From BPIH01 sp042408925 (GTDB taxonomy: Bacteria; Chloroflexota; Limnocylindria; Limnocylindrales; CSP1-4): a DNA stretch of 58,945 bases. The notes beneath the pieces were generated by a model. That model was not told the origin of the DNA. It did no database searches and worked only from the letters and a program-made list of their open reading frames with translations. The position numbers and the translations under genes are program-made. Shown here in pieces: positions 7,270 to 16,144 of the stretch. Every line of letters begins with the position of its first letter. Positions within the stretch are counted from its first letter, which is position 1. Location of the stretch: positions 1-58,945 of the forward strand of contig JBHOQO010000078.1 in NCBI GenBank assembly GCA_042408925.1. The letters are read 5' to 3'.

Positions 7270-8433
7270 TCAGCGCCGCCGGATCGTCGCCTCGTACTCG
7301 GGGAAGTAGCGCCCGATCACCGGCAGGTCGAAGGTCCGCAGGATCGACTCCTTCGGCTCCCGCTCGAGGAGGAAGACGAACGAGCGACGGACGAGTTCGG
7401 TCGGGTCGGCACTCCCGGGGGCGAGCCGGTCGAGATCGGCCTGGGTGACCCGGACCCGATGCTCGGTCCGCGAGCGGGCATCGGCGACGATGACGCGGCA
7501 GAGCCAGTCGCCGCCCGGCTGGGGTTGCGCCGTGACCTCGATGCTCGGCGGCGGGTCGGGGGTCGGCATCGGGAGCGATGGTACCGCGGGGTCGGCCCGA
7601 TCGGGCTCGGCGGCCCGACTCCCGGCCCCCCGCTGGCAGCGCGGGCCCCAATCCGTCCGCCGCGGGGGGTCGCCGTGACTCCGGCCGGCGAGCGGCGTCC
7701 CGCCGCGGCGGCACGGCCGGCCGGCCCGCCGGTAGACCCAGAGCGCGCCGGCGACCGCGCCGTCGGCCGGACCCGTCGTCCGGCGCCGCACCGGGGCCCC
7801 GGGCCGGGCGTTTTCGAGCATGAGTCGCCGGGCCGTGGCGACGATCGCCCGGCGGGCGGCCGCCGACAGGGCTCCGACCGGCGTGAAAGGATCGATCCCG
7901 GCGACGAAGCAGACCTCGCTCTTGTAGACGTTCCCGATCCCGGCCACGACCCGCTGGTCGAGGAGGACCTCGGCGATCGGCCGCTCCGCGAGGTTCGGGG
8001 CCGCGAGGCGCCCCACCGCCGCGTCTAGGTCGAACTCGGGGGCGAGGAGATCCGGGCCGAGGCCGGCGAGGGCCGGGTGGATCCGCTCGGCACGGCCGTC
8101 GAGGAGCTCGACGGTCGGGGCGTCGAAGCAGACCGCGACGGCGCCCTCGACCTCGAGGACGAGGCTCGCCCGGGCCGCCGGCCGGCGCCATGGCTCGCCG
8201 GGCCGGTAGCGGTGCCAGGCGCCCCGCATCCGGAGGTGGGTTCGAAGCGTCCGGCCGTCGTCGAAGCGGAGGAGGAGGTTCTTGCCGACCGCCTCGACCC
8301 CGACGACCGTCCTCCCGACCAGGGTCCGGACCGCCGGTCCCGACTCCCGCGCCCGGGCGGCGACGACCCGGCGCCCGACGAGGTGGGGCCGGAGACCGGC
8401 CGCGGTCCGGTGGAGGGTGTCGCCTTCGGGCAC
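7270..8433 (-). CDS. Nei/Fpg-type DNA glycosylase fused to a small conserved C-terminal domain
   Basis: Residues 1-270 are an endonuclease VIII-like base-excision glycosylase/AP lyase: the GTG start gives PEGDTLHRTA with Pro2 as the N-terminal nucleophile and Glu3, Lys51 is the conserved lysine, and the helix-two-turn-helix reads VAGIGNVYKSEVCF (about 163-176). The C-terminal zinc finger is damaged: Cys241 and Cys266 remain, but the two partner cysteines are glycines (244 and 263), each one T-to-G change from TGC. The frame continues without a stop into a separate-looking module beginning at Met289 (minus-strand ATG at 7569) that ends ESILRTFDLPVIGRYFPEYE. That part may be an independent 99-residue protein with its own start. 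The Lhr helicase lies 40 bases upstream in the same orientation, making a DNA-repair pair. Confidence 0.8.
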   Translation of the reverse strand: MPEGDTLHRTAAGLRPHLVGRRVVAARARESGPAVRTLVGRTVVGVEAVGKNLLLRFDDGRTLRTHLRMRGAWHRYRPGEPWRRPAARASLVLEVEGAVAVCFDAPTVELLDGRAERIHPALAGLGPDLLAPEFDLDAAVGRLAAPNLAERPIAEVLLDQRVVAGIGNVYKSEVCFVAGIDPFTPVGALSAAARRAIVATARRLMLENARPGAPVRRRTTGPADGAVAGALWVYRRAGRPCRRGGTPLAGRSHGDPPRRTDWGPRCQRGAGSRAAEPDRADPAVPSLPMPTPDPPPSIEVTAQPQPGGDWLCRVIVADARSRTEHRVRVTQADLDRLAPGSADPTELVRRSFVFLLEREPKESILRTFDLPVIGRYFPEYEATIRRR

Positions 8434-8473
8434 GAGGCGGGCGAGGTGGCGGCCGCTCGGGCGTCCTGCCGGG

Positions 8474-11400
8474 TCAGGCCGTCCGGGAGCGAACGGCTCG
8501 GAGGACGAGGCCCCGATAGCCGGGGACGAAGCCGGCGGCGAGGAGCCGCTCCCGCCACGGCGAGCCCCCGACCGGCAGCCCGTCGACCCGCTCGATGGCG
8601 AGCTCCCGGGAGCGACCGTCGAGGACGAGGGTCCGGAGGCCGGCGAGGGCGGCCGCCGCCACGGCCGGATCGTCGGCCGCGGGGAGCATGACGAGGGAGG
8701 TACCGCCCCGCTCGAGGTAGGCGACCGGCTCGCCGTCGACCAGGACGACGAACGCCCCCGCCGCCCGAGCCGGGCTCCGGCCCGGACCGTCGTCGCGCTC
8801 CGGCCACGGCAGGGCGGCCCCGTACGGGTTCGCCGGATCGGTGGCGGCGAGGACGTGGACGGCGGCCTCCGACCCGTTCGCGGACCGCAGCGCCCGGAGG
8901 CGATCGACGGCCGCCGGTGCCCCGAACTGGGCGCCGCCGAGCCCTTCGACGAAGTAGCCGCGCTGGACCCGGCCCGCCTCCTCCATCGCCCGGAGGACGC
9001 CGTAGACGGCCCCGAAGCCGCCGCCGGGACCGTCGGCGACGAGGCTCGCCCGCCCCACGACCCCGTACCGCTCGAGGAGGACGGTCGCCCAGGCGTGGGC
9101 CCGCTCCGTCGCCGCCGTCGCGACCCGGGGCGAGGCATCGGTCGCCCCGCCGACCGCCCCGTCGGTCGCCCCGCCGACCGCCCCGAACCGGACGAGCGAC
9201 CAGCGACCGGCCGCCTCGGGCGGACCGAGGCGGACGAGCCGCCCGGGCGGGGAAGCGCGCCGTCCGCTCGGCCGCCTCCAGCGGAGGGCCCGGAGCGGAG
9301 CAAACGTGTCGTTCGTCACCTCGCCGGCCCAGACGAGATCCCAGAGGGCGTCGAGGAGATCGCGCTCCCGGTGCGCGCCGACGAGGGCGGCGACGCCGGT
9401 CGCGATCGAGCGGAAGAAGGACGCCCCCCGGCGGGCGAGGTGGTCCCGGATCGCCTCATGGAGCGGTCCCGCCGGCCGCTCCTCCGGCGGGCGCGGCGGC
9501 GGAGCGAGCGAGTCCCGGCCGGGCCGCAGGAGGACGATCCGGCCGTCGTCACGCCCGCCGAGCGACCCGGCCCCGACCCAGCCGACCTCCCCGAGGGCGC
9601 CGAGCTCGTCGAGGAGACGGGGGACGTAGCCCGGGATCCGGGCCGGGAGGACGTCACGCTCGAGGACCGAGGCCGGGATCGGGTAGCCCGCGAGCTGGTC
9701 GAGGACGGCGACGAGCCGGTCGAGGGTCGCGGCGGGTCGGTCGAGGCTCGCGGCGGGTCGCGCGGCGGGAGCGTCGCCCGGCGGCAGCGGCGATACCTCC
9801 GCCGCCCGGACCCCCTGCCAGGCCAGGAGGAAGCGGGCGTACGTCGCCCCGTCAACCGGTTCGACCTCGCGCCGAAGCCGAGCGACGGAGCGCCGTCGAA
9901 GCGCCCGGAGGACACCGGGCTCGCACCATTCGACCCCCTCGCCCCCCGATCGGAAGGCGCCCCGGACGACGGCGTCGCGGGCCGCGAGGCCCTCGAGGAC
10001 GGCCGCGACCGTCGCCTCGGCGATCCCCCAGCGGAGCGCCGGCTCGCGGGCGACGAAGGGACCGTGGGTCCGGGCCCAACGGACGAGGAGCGTCTCCAAC
10101 GGCGCCGGCTCGGCGGCGAGGAAGGCGTCCGGGACCCCCGGCGGCGGCGCGGCACCGACGGCGTCCCGGTACCGGCCGACGTCCTCGACGGCGACGTAGC
10201 GCTCCTCGCCAGCGATCCGGAGCCGGACGATCCGGCGGGCGGCCTCGAGCTCGCCGAGCCAGCGTGCGACCGTCGCAGCGTCGGCGGCCGCCCGGTCGGC
10301 GAGTTCGTCGGCCCGGAGGTCGCCGAGGCGCCGGAGGAGATCGGCGAGCCCGTCGGCCGAGCGGGCCCGTCGCGACTCGGCGAGGGCCTGGAGCTCGAGC
10401 TCGTGGGCGGCAACGGCGTCGGGGTCGAGAAGCTCCCGGAGCTCGTCGGCCCCGAGGAGCTCGCGGAGGAGGCCGCGGTCGAGGCTGAGCGCCCCCGCCC
10501 GCCGCTCGGCGAGCGGGGCGTCGCCCTCGTACATGTAGAGGGCGACGTAGTCAAAGAGGAGGGAGCTCGCAAAGGGCGAGGGGCGCGGCGTCTCGACCCG
10601 GTGAACCTCGACCTCCCGCCGGGCGACGGCGGCGAGCAGCTCGCGGAGCGCCGGGACGTCGAAGACGTCGACGAGGCACTCGCGGACCGTCTCGACGAGG
10701 ATCGGGAACGAGGGATGGCGGCGGGCGACGGCGAGGAGATCGGCGGCCCGGCGGCGCTGCTGCCAGAGCGGCGTCCGGCTCCCCGGTCGACGACGCGGGA
10801 GGAGGAAGGCGCGGGCGGCGTTCTCCCGGAAGCGGGCGGCGAAGACCGGGCTCGCCTCGAGCCCCTCGAGGACGAGACCCTCGATCTCCTCCGGGGTCGG
10901 GAAGAGGAGCGCCTCCGCGGCGCCCGGTTCGCCCTCGGGGAGCCGGAGGGCGATCCCGTCGTCGGACCAGATCCCGGCGACCTCCGTGCCGAGCCGCTCG
11001 CCGAGCCGGCGCTGGAGGGCGAGGGCCCAGGGGGCGTGGACCCGACCGCCGAAGGGCGAGAGGATGACGAGCCGCCAGTCACCGAGCTCGTCGCAGAAGC
11101 GCTCGACGACGATCCGCCGATCGGTCGGCAGCGCCCCGCAGATCGCCCGCTCCTCCTCGACGTAGGCGAGGAGGTTCTCGGCCGCCCGCTCGTCGAGGTC
11201 GTGCTCGACCCGGAGGCGTCGGGCAGCCGCCGCCCGACCCGCGGATCCGTCGGCGAGGGCCCCCTCGAGCTCGCGGACAAACGCCCCGAGCGCCCGTCCG
11301 AGCTCGACCGGCCGGCCGACCCCGTCGCCCTTCCAGAACGGGAGCTTGCCGGGTTCGCCGGGGGCCGGGCTGACGAGGACCCGGTCGGGCGTGATGTCCT

Positions 11401-13150
11401 CGATCCGCCAGGCCGTGGCGCCGAGGACGATGACCTCCCCGACCCGGGTCTCGTAGACCATCTCCTCGTCGAGCTCGCCGACCCGCCGCCCGGGGCGCCC
11501 GCCCTCGCCGACCATGAAGACCCCGTAGAGGCCCCGATCGGGGATCGTCCCTGCCGAGGTGACGGCGACGGTCCGGGCGTCGCGCCGCCCCTCGATCCGC
11601 CCGGCGACCCGGTCCCAGACGATCCGCGGCCGCAGCTCGGCGAAGGCCTCGTCCGCGTACGCCCCGGCGAGCATCCCGAGGACGGCCTCGAAGGCGCTCC
11701 GGGAGAGGTGCTCGTACGGGGCGGCCCGGGTCACGACCCGCCACAGCTCGTCGACCGACCAGGCGTCCATGACGGCCATGGCCACGATCTGCTGGGCGAG
11801 GACGTCGAGCGGGTTTCGGGGGATCGTCGTCGTCTCGATGGCACCGTCCCGCATCCGTCGGGCGACGACGGCGGCCTCGAGGAGGTCGCCGCGGAACTTC
11901 GGGACGATCCGGCCCCGGCTGGCAAGCCCGACCCGGTGCCCCGCCCGGCCGATCCGCTGGAGCCCCGAGGCGACGGACGGCGGCGATTCGACGCAGACGA
12001 CCGCGTCGACGGCGCCCATGTCGATCCCGAGCTCGAGGCTGCTCGTCGCGACGAGGGCCGGGAGCCGCCCCGCCTTCAGCGCCTCCTCGATCGCCCGCCG
12101 CTCTTCCGGCGCGACGCTCCCGTGATGGGCCCGGGCGATCGGCTCGCCGGCGAGCTCGTTCAGGCGCCCGGCGAGGCGCTCGGCAAGGCGACGGCTGTTC
12201 ACGAAGACGAGGGTGCTCCGGTGCGCCCGGATCTCGGCAAGGAGGGCCGGGTAGATCGCCGGCCAGATGCTCCGTCGGGCCTCGGCCTCGGCGAGGACGG
12301 CCGGGCCGCCGGGCTGCTCGTCGGGCGGTAGGACCTCGCCGAGGCGGGCCATGTCGTCGACGGGGACGACGACGGCCAGGTCGAGGTTCGGGCGTTCCCC
12401 GGCATCGACGATCCGGACGGCCCGGTCGGGGCCGATCCCGCCGAGGAAGCGGGCGATCGTCTCGAGGGGTCGTTGCGTCGCCGAGAGGCCGATCCGCTGG
12501 AGGCGGGGGGCGTCGGGGCTGCGAAGGGCTTCGAGCCGCTCGAGGCTGAGGGCGAGGTGGGCCCCGCGCTTCGTTCCGGCGAGGGCGTGGACCTCGTCGA
12601 CGATGACGACCTCGATCCGCCGGAGGATCTCCCGGGCGGCGCTCGTGAGGAGGAGGTAGAGCGACTCGGGGGTCGTGACGAGGATGTCCGGCGGGTCGGC
12701 CGCGATCCGCCGTCGGTCCTCGGCAGGGGTATCGCCGGTCCGGACGGCGATCCGGACGTCCCGGACCGGCGTCCCCAGGCGCTCGGCGGCCCGGGCGATC
12801 CCGGCCAGCGGCGCCCGAAGGTTCCGTTCGATGTCGTAGGCGAGGGCCTTGAGCGGTGAGACGTAGAGGACACGGACGCCCGCGCGTCGCGCTCCGGTCC
12901 CGGGGTCGACGGGCTCGCTCACCCCCGGCTCGGCGTCCGGGGCGGTCAGGCGGTCGAGGCAGGCGAGGAAGGCGGCGAGGGTCTTGCCGCTGCCGGTCGG
13001 GGCGTGGATGAGGACGTGCTCGCCCGAGGCGATGGCATCCCAGCCGCCGACCTGGGCCGGCGTCGGGGCCTCGAAGGTCGCCCGGAACCAGGCCCGGACC
13101 GGGGGCCGGAAGCGCTCGAGGGGGTCGGCGGGAGCGGAGGCGGGGGCCAC
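8474..13150 (-). CDS. lhr: Lhr-type ATP-dependent helicase, full length
   Basis: A superfamily 2 helicase of 1558 residues, matching the long form of Lhr (about 1500). The N-terminal core has APTGSGKT (residues 50-57, Walker A), VIVDEVHAL (DEVH box), LSATQRP (motif III) and QRIGRAGH (motif VI), followed by the winged-helix and Lhr-specific domains and a long C-terminal region. Lhr translocates 3' to 5' on single-stranded DNA, unwinds RNA:DNA hybrids, and is induced by DNA damage in actinobacteria. GTG at 13150 was chosen: the frame reaches 13288, but a strong terminator hairpin for the upstream doxX gene lies at 13204-13233, so upstream codons are unlikely to be translated. It is followed 40 bases later by the Nei-like glycosylase. 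Near-perfect repeats encode a GAVGGATD-type linker in its C-terminal part. Confidence 0.93.
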   Translation of the reverse strand: MAPASAPADPLERFRPPVRAWFRATFEAPTPAQVGGWDAIASGEHVLIHAPTGSGKTLAAFLACLDRLTAPDAEPGVSEPVDPGTGARRAGVRVLYVSPLKALAYDIERNLRAPLAGIARAAERLGTPVRDVRIAVRTGDTPAEDRRRIAADPPDILVTTPESLYLLLTSAAREILRRIEVVIVDEVHALAGTKRGAHLALSLERLEALRSPDAPRLQRIGLSATQRPLETIARFLGGIGPDRAVRIVDAGERPNLDLAVVVPVDDMARLGEVLPPDEQPGGPAVLAEAEARRSIWPAIYPALLAEIRAHRSTLVFVNSRRLAERLAGRLNELAGEPIARAHHGSVAPEERRAIEEALKAGRLPALVATSSLELGIDMGAVDAVVCVESPPSVASGLQRIGRAGHRVGLASRGRIVPKFRGDLLEAAVVARRMRDGAIETTTIPRNPLDVLAQQIVAMAVMDAWSVDELWRVVTRAAPYEHLSRSAFEAVLGMLAGAYADEAFAELRPRIVWDRVAGRIEGRRDARTVAVTSAGTIPDRGLYGVFMVGEGGRPGRRVGELDEEMVYETRVGEVIVLGATAWRIEDITPDRVLVSPAPGEPGKLPFWKGDGVGRPVELGRALGAFVRELEGALADGSAGRAAAARRLRVEHDLDERAAENLLAYVEEERAICGALPTDRRIVVERFCDELGDWRLVILSPFGGRVHAPWALALQRRLGERLGTEVAGIWSDDGIALRLPEGEPGAAEALLFPTPEEIEGLVLEGLEASPVFAARFRENAARAFLLPRRRPGSRTPLWQQRRRAADLLAVARRHPSFPILVETVRECLVDVFDVPALRELLAAVARREVEVHRVETPRPSPFASSLLFDYVALYMYEGDAPLAERRAGALSLDRGLLRELLGADELRELLDPDAVAAHELELQALAESRRARSADGLADLLRRLGDLRADELADRAAADAATVARWLGELEAARRIVRLRIAGEERYVAVEDVGRYRDAVGAAPPPGVPDAFLAAEPAPLETLLVRWARTHGPFVAREPALRWGIAEATVAAVLEGLAARDAVVRGAFRSGGEGVEWCEPGVLRALRRRSVARLRREVEPVDGATYARFLLAWQGVRAAEVSPLPPGDAPAARPAASLDRPAATLDRLVAVLDQLAGYPIPASVLERDVLPARIPGYVPRLLDELGALGEVGWVGAGSLGGRDDGRIVLLRPGRDSLAPPPRPPEERPAGPLHEAIRDHLARRGASFFRSIATGVAALVGAHRERDLLDALWDLVWAGEVTNDTFAPLRALRWRRPSGRRASPPGRLVRLGPPEAAGRWSLVRFGAVGGATDGAVGGATDASPRVATAATERAHAWATVLLERYGVVGRASLVADGPGGGFGAVYGVLRAMEEAGRVQRGYFVEGLGGAQFGAPAAVDRLRALRSANGSEAAVHVLAATDPANPYGAALPWPERDDGPGRSPARAAGAFVVLVDGEPVAYLERGGTSLVMLPAADDPAVAAAALAGLRTLVLDGRSRELAIERVDGLPVGGSPWRERLLAAGFVPGYRGLVLRAVRSRTA
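9139..9186. repeat. 24-bp tandem duplication inside lhr
   Basis: Two in-frame copies of a 24-base unit starting CGGTCGCCCCGCCGACC (9139 and 9163) encode a repeated GAVGGATD-like linker in the C-terminal third of Lhr. Because the unit is a multiple of three it changes linker length without breaking the frame. Confidence 0.85.
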
Positions 13151-13203
13151 GGGGCTCCGAGTATAGGCAGCCGGGCCGACCGCCCCATTGGGGGCCGCGA
13201 AAT

Positions 13204-13233
13204 GACGACCGGCCGGAGTTCCGGCCGGTCGTC
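13204..13233 (-). terminator. Intrinsic terminator after doxX-like gene
   Basis: GACGACCGGCCGGA and TCCGGCCGGTCGTC form a perfect 14-bp stem around a two-base centre. On the minus strand the stem is followed by ATTTCG, a short T-run for this genome. It sits between the doxX-like stop (13295) and the lhr start (13150), both minus strand, which is where a terminator would be expected. Confidence 0.75.
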
Positions 13234-13294
13234 CTCGGCGGGGGTGGGTCGTCGGCGGTCGTTCGGTCGCCTCCGGGCGACCGAACATGGGTCG

Positions 13295-13852
13295 TCAGGC
13301 GGCCGCGGGCGCGGGATCACCCGAGAAGAGCCAGCGCCGCAGGCCGGGCCCGACGCTGTCCATGAGGTAGGCGTCGAGGCCGTAGTACTTACCGGCGCCG
13401 AGCCCGTAGAGCGTCGCGCCGACGAGGGCGTACGTGAGGTGCTGGTTCACGATCCCGAACTCGAAGTCCCAGGCGGCGACGAAGAAGATGAGCATCATCA
13501 GCGTCGCCATCGCCGCCCCGAAGCGGGTCAGGAGCCCGAGGATGAGGCTGATCCCGATCCCGATCTGGCCGAGCGGAACGAGGTAGTTGATGATCGTCAG
13601 CGCCGTCTCGTTGTTCGCCAGGGCGACCCAGAAGTCGTGGGTCGGGTTGAAGACCGTCCCCTCGGCGACCTCCCCGGTCACGAAGGGCCAGCCGAGGGTA
13701 CCCAGGGTCCCGAACTTCAGGAACCCCGCCGCCGACCAGGTCCCGAGACCCGACCCGACGGCCTTCTCGAGGCCGGCCCACAAGAAGATGACGCCGACGC
13801 CGATCCGCAGGAGCGCGACGCCGAGCTGGTGATACTTCGCCGTGATCTGCAT
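13295..13852 (-). CDS. DoxX/DoxD-family membrane protein
   Basis: The 185-residue protein starts MQITAKYHQLGVALLRIGVG and has four hydrophobic segments, with FLWAGLEKAVG at the end of the first, typical of DoxX (SURF4-like) proteins. Relatives include the DoxD subunit of thiosulfate:quinone oxidoreductase and the MhqP/CatD type linked to quinone or thiol stress. The extracytoplasmic loop between the first two helices (about 35-75) is longer than in minimal DoxX, closer to the DoxD-like layout, but no DoxA partner is nearby. A near-ideal ribosome site AAGGAGG precedes the ATG at 13852. It is apparently monocistronic, with a candidate promoter and palindrome upstream and an intrinsic terminator downstream. 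Confidence 0.82.
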   Translation of the reverse strand: MQITAKYHQLGVALLRIGVGVIFLWAGLEKAVGSGLGTWSAAGFLKFGTLGTLGWPFVTGEVAEGTVFNPTHDFWVALANNETALTIINYLVPLGQIGIGISLILGLLTRFGAAMATLMMLIFFVAAWDFEFGIVNQHLTYALVGATLYGLGAGKYYGLDAYLMDSVGPGLRRWLFSGDPAPAAA

Positions 13853-13898
13853 GGTGGACCCTCCTTGTCCCGACCCGTCCAAGCGGTCCCTCGGGACA

Positions 13899-13927
13899 AC
13901 CCTACGACGGATCGTTCTCGAGGACAA
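13899..13927 (-). promoter_or_regulatory. Candidate promoter of the doxX-like gene
   Basis: On the minus strand TTGTCC (13927-13922) and TAGGGT (13904-13899) are separated by 17 bases, a sigma-70-like layout about 45 bases ahead of the start codon. Matches to consensus are partial. Confidence 0.4.
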
Positions 13928-13931
13928 GCAT

Positions 13932-13948
13932 GCAGATTCGATATCTGC
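13932..13948. promoter_or_regulatory. Palindromic operator candidate upstream of doxX-like gene
   Basis: GCAGAT-TCGAT-ATCTGC is a perfect 6-bp inverted repeat, flanked by CAT and CGCATG that extend the symmetry imperfectly. It lies immediately upstream of the candidate -35 and is AT-rich for this genome, which makes chance symmetry less likely. The binding protein is not encoded nearby. Confidence 0.4.
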
Positions 13949-14058
13949 GCATGTGCTGCCGATGGTCACGAAAGCGGGGGGCGACATCGACCGCCGACGA
14001 GGGCCCGGTCGGCCCCGAAGGCCGTATCGGCCCCGAAGGCCGTGCGCCCGGCGCAGAC

Positions 14059-15849
14059 TCAGCGAGGCCGGGTGAGCCGCCCCGCCACCGCCTCGGGGTC
14101 CGCGGCGGCGACGGAGGGAGGGACCGCCTCGAGCCGCATCCCGGCTCCCTCGAGGAGCCGGACGGCGGCCTCGCGCCGTTCGCGCCGGGAGACCGGGGCG
14201 ACGACATCACGCTCGGCGGCCGTCACGAGCACCACGAGCGACCGCCCGGGCGGCACGGCCTCGCCGAGGTGTCGGAGGAGGGCCCGACCGAGGCCGCGGC
14301 CACGCCGGCCCGGAGCGACCCCGACGACGAGGAGGCGATCGACTGCGGGCCCGGTCGGAGCGACCCCGCCGGCAACGGCGTCGGCGCCCGGAGCCCGGTC
14401 CGGGGCCGCCACGGCCAACCCGACGACGAGGTCCCCGGCGACCGCCGCGACCCCATAGGCCCCGTCGGCGAGGGCGGCACCGAGGATCGCCCGGAGGTCG
14501 GCGGCGTCCCGCGGCGGGCCGAGGCGCTCGGCGAGGCGGACCCGGTCGAGGAGCCCCTGCTCGAGGGGCACGATCGCCGGCTCCAGGGCCGGGTCGTCGG
14601 GGGCTCCGACCTCCACGGCCCGATCGCCCGGCTTCCGGCCCTCGTCGGGCGCCGGGGCATCGTCGAGGGGCGACCACCAGCCCCGGTCGACCGCCTCCCG
14701 GACGAGCGCCGGCACGACGAGCGTCCGGACGAGGGCGACGGCCGCCGCCGCCTGCTCCTCCGCCGCCTCCTGTTCGGGCCGGACCGGCAACCCGGCGTTC
14801 GGCGGATCCTCGAAGATCGTCGGCAGCGGCGCCTGGCCGTACCGGGCCGCCTCGGCCGCCCACCGCTCCCGCCAGCCGGGGTCGATCGCGGGCGGGCTCG
14901 GGCGGTGCGCGCCGGCGAGCCAGGTCAGGGCCCAGGTCCTCGGCACAACTCGATAGACGTCGTAGCCGCCGCCCCCCGTCGCGAGCCAGCGCCCGCCGGC
15001 ATAGCGGTGGGCGACCCGATCGACGAGTCGGGCCGCCGCCCCCATCGCCGTCGTCGTGACGCGGAGGTGGGCGAGCGGGTCGAAGGCGTGGCTGTCGGCT
15101 CCGTGCTGGCTGACGACGAGGTCCGGTCCGAAGGTCGCCCCGAGCTCGGGCACGAGCCGCTCCACGGCGGCGAGCCAGGCCGCCTCGCCCGTGTACGGCT
15201 CCAGGGGGACGTTGACGGCCGTCGCCGCGGCCGCCCCCGGCCCGAGCTCCTCGACGAAGCCGCTCCCCGGGAAGAGGTAGCGCCCCGATTCGTGGATGCT
15301 GAAGGTGAGGACGCCCGGATCGGCGAGGTGGAGCGCCTGGACGCCGTCGCCGTGATGGACGTCGAGGTCGACGTAGAGGACGCGCAGGCCGGCCGCCCGG
15401 GCCCGGGCGACGGCGAGGGCCGGGTCGTTGTAGATGCAGAAGCCCGAGGCGCGGTCGGCGCGGGCGTGATGGAGACCGCCGCCCGGATGGAAGGCGTGCG
15501 CGACGTCGCCCCGGAGGATCGCCTCGACGGCCGCCAGGGAGCCGCCGGCGACGGCCGCCGCCGCCTCGTGCATCCCGGGGAACGGCGGGTTGTCCCCCGG
15601 CCCGATCCCCGCGGCCGGCGGGAGGCCCGGCTCCTCCGAGAACCGGCGAACGGTTCGAATGTAGGCGGCCGTGTGGCAGGCGAGGAGCGCCTCCTCGGGC
15701 GCCGGTAGCGGAGCCAACCCCGGCTCGCCGCCGAGGGTTCGAATGAGGTCGATCCCCGGCCCGAAGCGGCGCGGGGTGAGGGGGTGGCCGGGGCCGAAGT
15801 CGTAGCGCTCCGACCACGGCCCGAAGACGAGGAGCGGTTCGGACGCCAT
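14059..15849 (-). CDS. AcuC-type deacetylase fused to a GNAT acetyltransferase
   Basis: A single uninterrupted 596-residue frame. Residues 1-about 390 form a class I-like histone deacetylase fold of the AcuC type: HPLTPRRF near the N-terminus, HHARADRASGFCIYND, the zinc site in DLDVHHGDGVQ, SQHGADSH, and GGGGYD with the catalytic tyrosine. Residues about 450-596 are a GNAT domain, with the acetyl-CoA loop in VAPGRRGRGLGRALL. In Bacillus, AcuA (acetyltransferase) and AcuC (deacetylase) are separate proteins that oppose each other on acetyl-CoA synthetase; here both activities seem joined. The substrate is not known, and no acs gene is in the window. The ATG at 15849 gives a standard AcuC N-terminus. 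It is divergent from tatA by about 90 bases. Confidence 0.85.
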   Translation of the reverse strand: MASEPLLVFGPWSERYDFGPGHPLTPRRFGPGIDLIRTLGGEPGLAPLPAPEEALLACHTAAYIRTVRRFSEEPGLPPAAGIGPGDNPPFPGMHEAAAAVAGGSLAAVEAILRGDVAHAFHPGGGLHHARADRASGFCIYNDPALAVARARAAGLRVLYVDLDVHHGDGVQALHLADPGVLTFSIHESGRYLFPGSGFVEELGPGAAAATAVNVPLEPYTGEAAWLAAVERLVPELGATFGPDLVVSQHGADSHAFDPLAHLRVTTTAMGAAARLVDRVAHRYAGGRWLATGGGGYDVYRVVPRTWALTWLAGAHRPSPPAIDPGWRERWAAEAARYGQAPLPTIFEDPPNAGLPVRPEQEAAEEQAAAAVALVRTLVVPALVREAVDRGWWSPLDDAPAPDEGRKPGDRAVEVGAPDDPALEPAIVPLEQGLLDRVRLAERLGPPRDAADLRAILGAALADGAYGVAAVAGDLVVGLAVAAPDRAPGADAVAGGVAPTGPAVDRLLVVGVAPGRRGRGLGRALLRHLGEAVPPGRSLVVLVTAAERDVVAPVSRRERREAAVRLLEGAGMRLEAVPPSVAAADPEAVAGRLTRPR

Positions 15850-15940
15850 CGGCGGCCCACGATACCCGGTCGGCGCGCGCCGGGATCGGGGTTCCTGCGC
15901 GCGACAGCCCGACGCTCGTCGATTCGGCTACGATGCCGCC

Positions 15941-16144
15941 GTGAGCGACGTCGCCCTCGTCCTGATCCTCCTCATCATCCTCGCCCTCATCGCCCGCGGC
16001 CCGAAGACGCTCCCGAAGCTCGGCGAGGCCCTCGGCCGCGGCATCCGCGAGGCGCGCCGCGAAGCCCGGGAGCTGAGCGGCGGAGAGACGGAGACGAAGG
16101 AGCGGGACGCGTCGGCGCGGGACGATCAGTCCGGGAGCACCTAA
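15941..16144 (+). CDS. tatA: Sec-independent translocase protein TatA
   Basis: A 67-residue protein with the TatA/E layout: short N-terminus, one membrane helix (VALVLILLIILALIA), the hinge ARGPKTLPKLGEALG and an amphipathic helix (REARREARE), then a polar tail. TatA oligomers form the passage for folded twin-arginine substrates in the cytoplasmic membrane. The GTG at 15941 puts the helix at the very N-terminus as expected. TatB/TatC are not in the window. The last four bases overlap the stop of the convergent cutA gene. Confidence 0.88.
   Translation: MSDVALVLILLIILALIARGPKTLPKLGEALGRGIREARREARELSGGETETKERDASARDDQSGST

Noticed and set aside
8282..12331. Very long plus-strand open frame antisense to lhr (1349 codons).
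   Set aside because: It is Arg/Glu/Pro/Gly-rich low-complexity sequence expected opposite a high-GC gene; lhr has intact helicase motifs.
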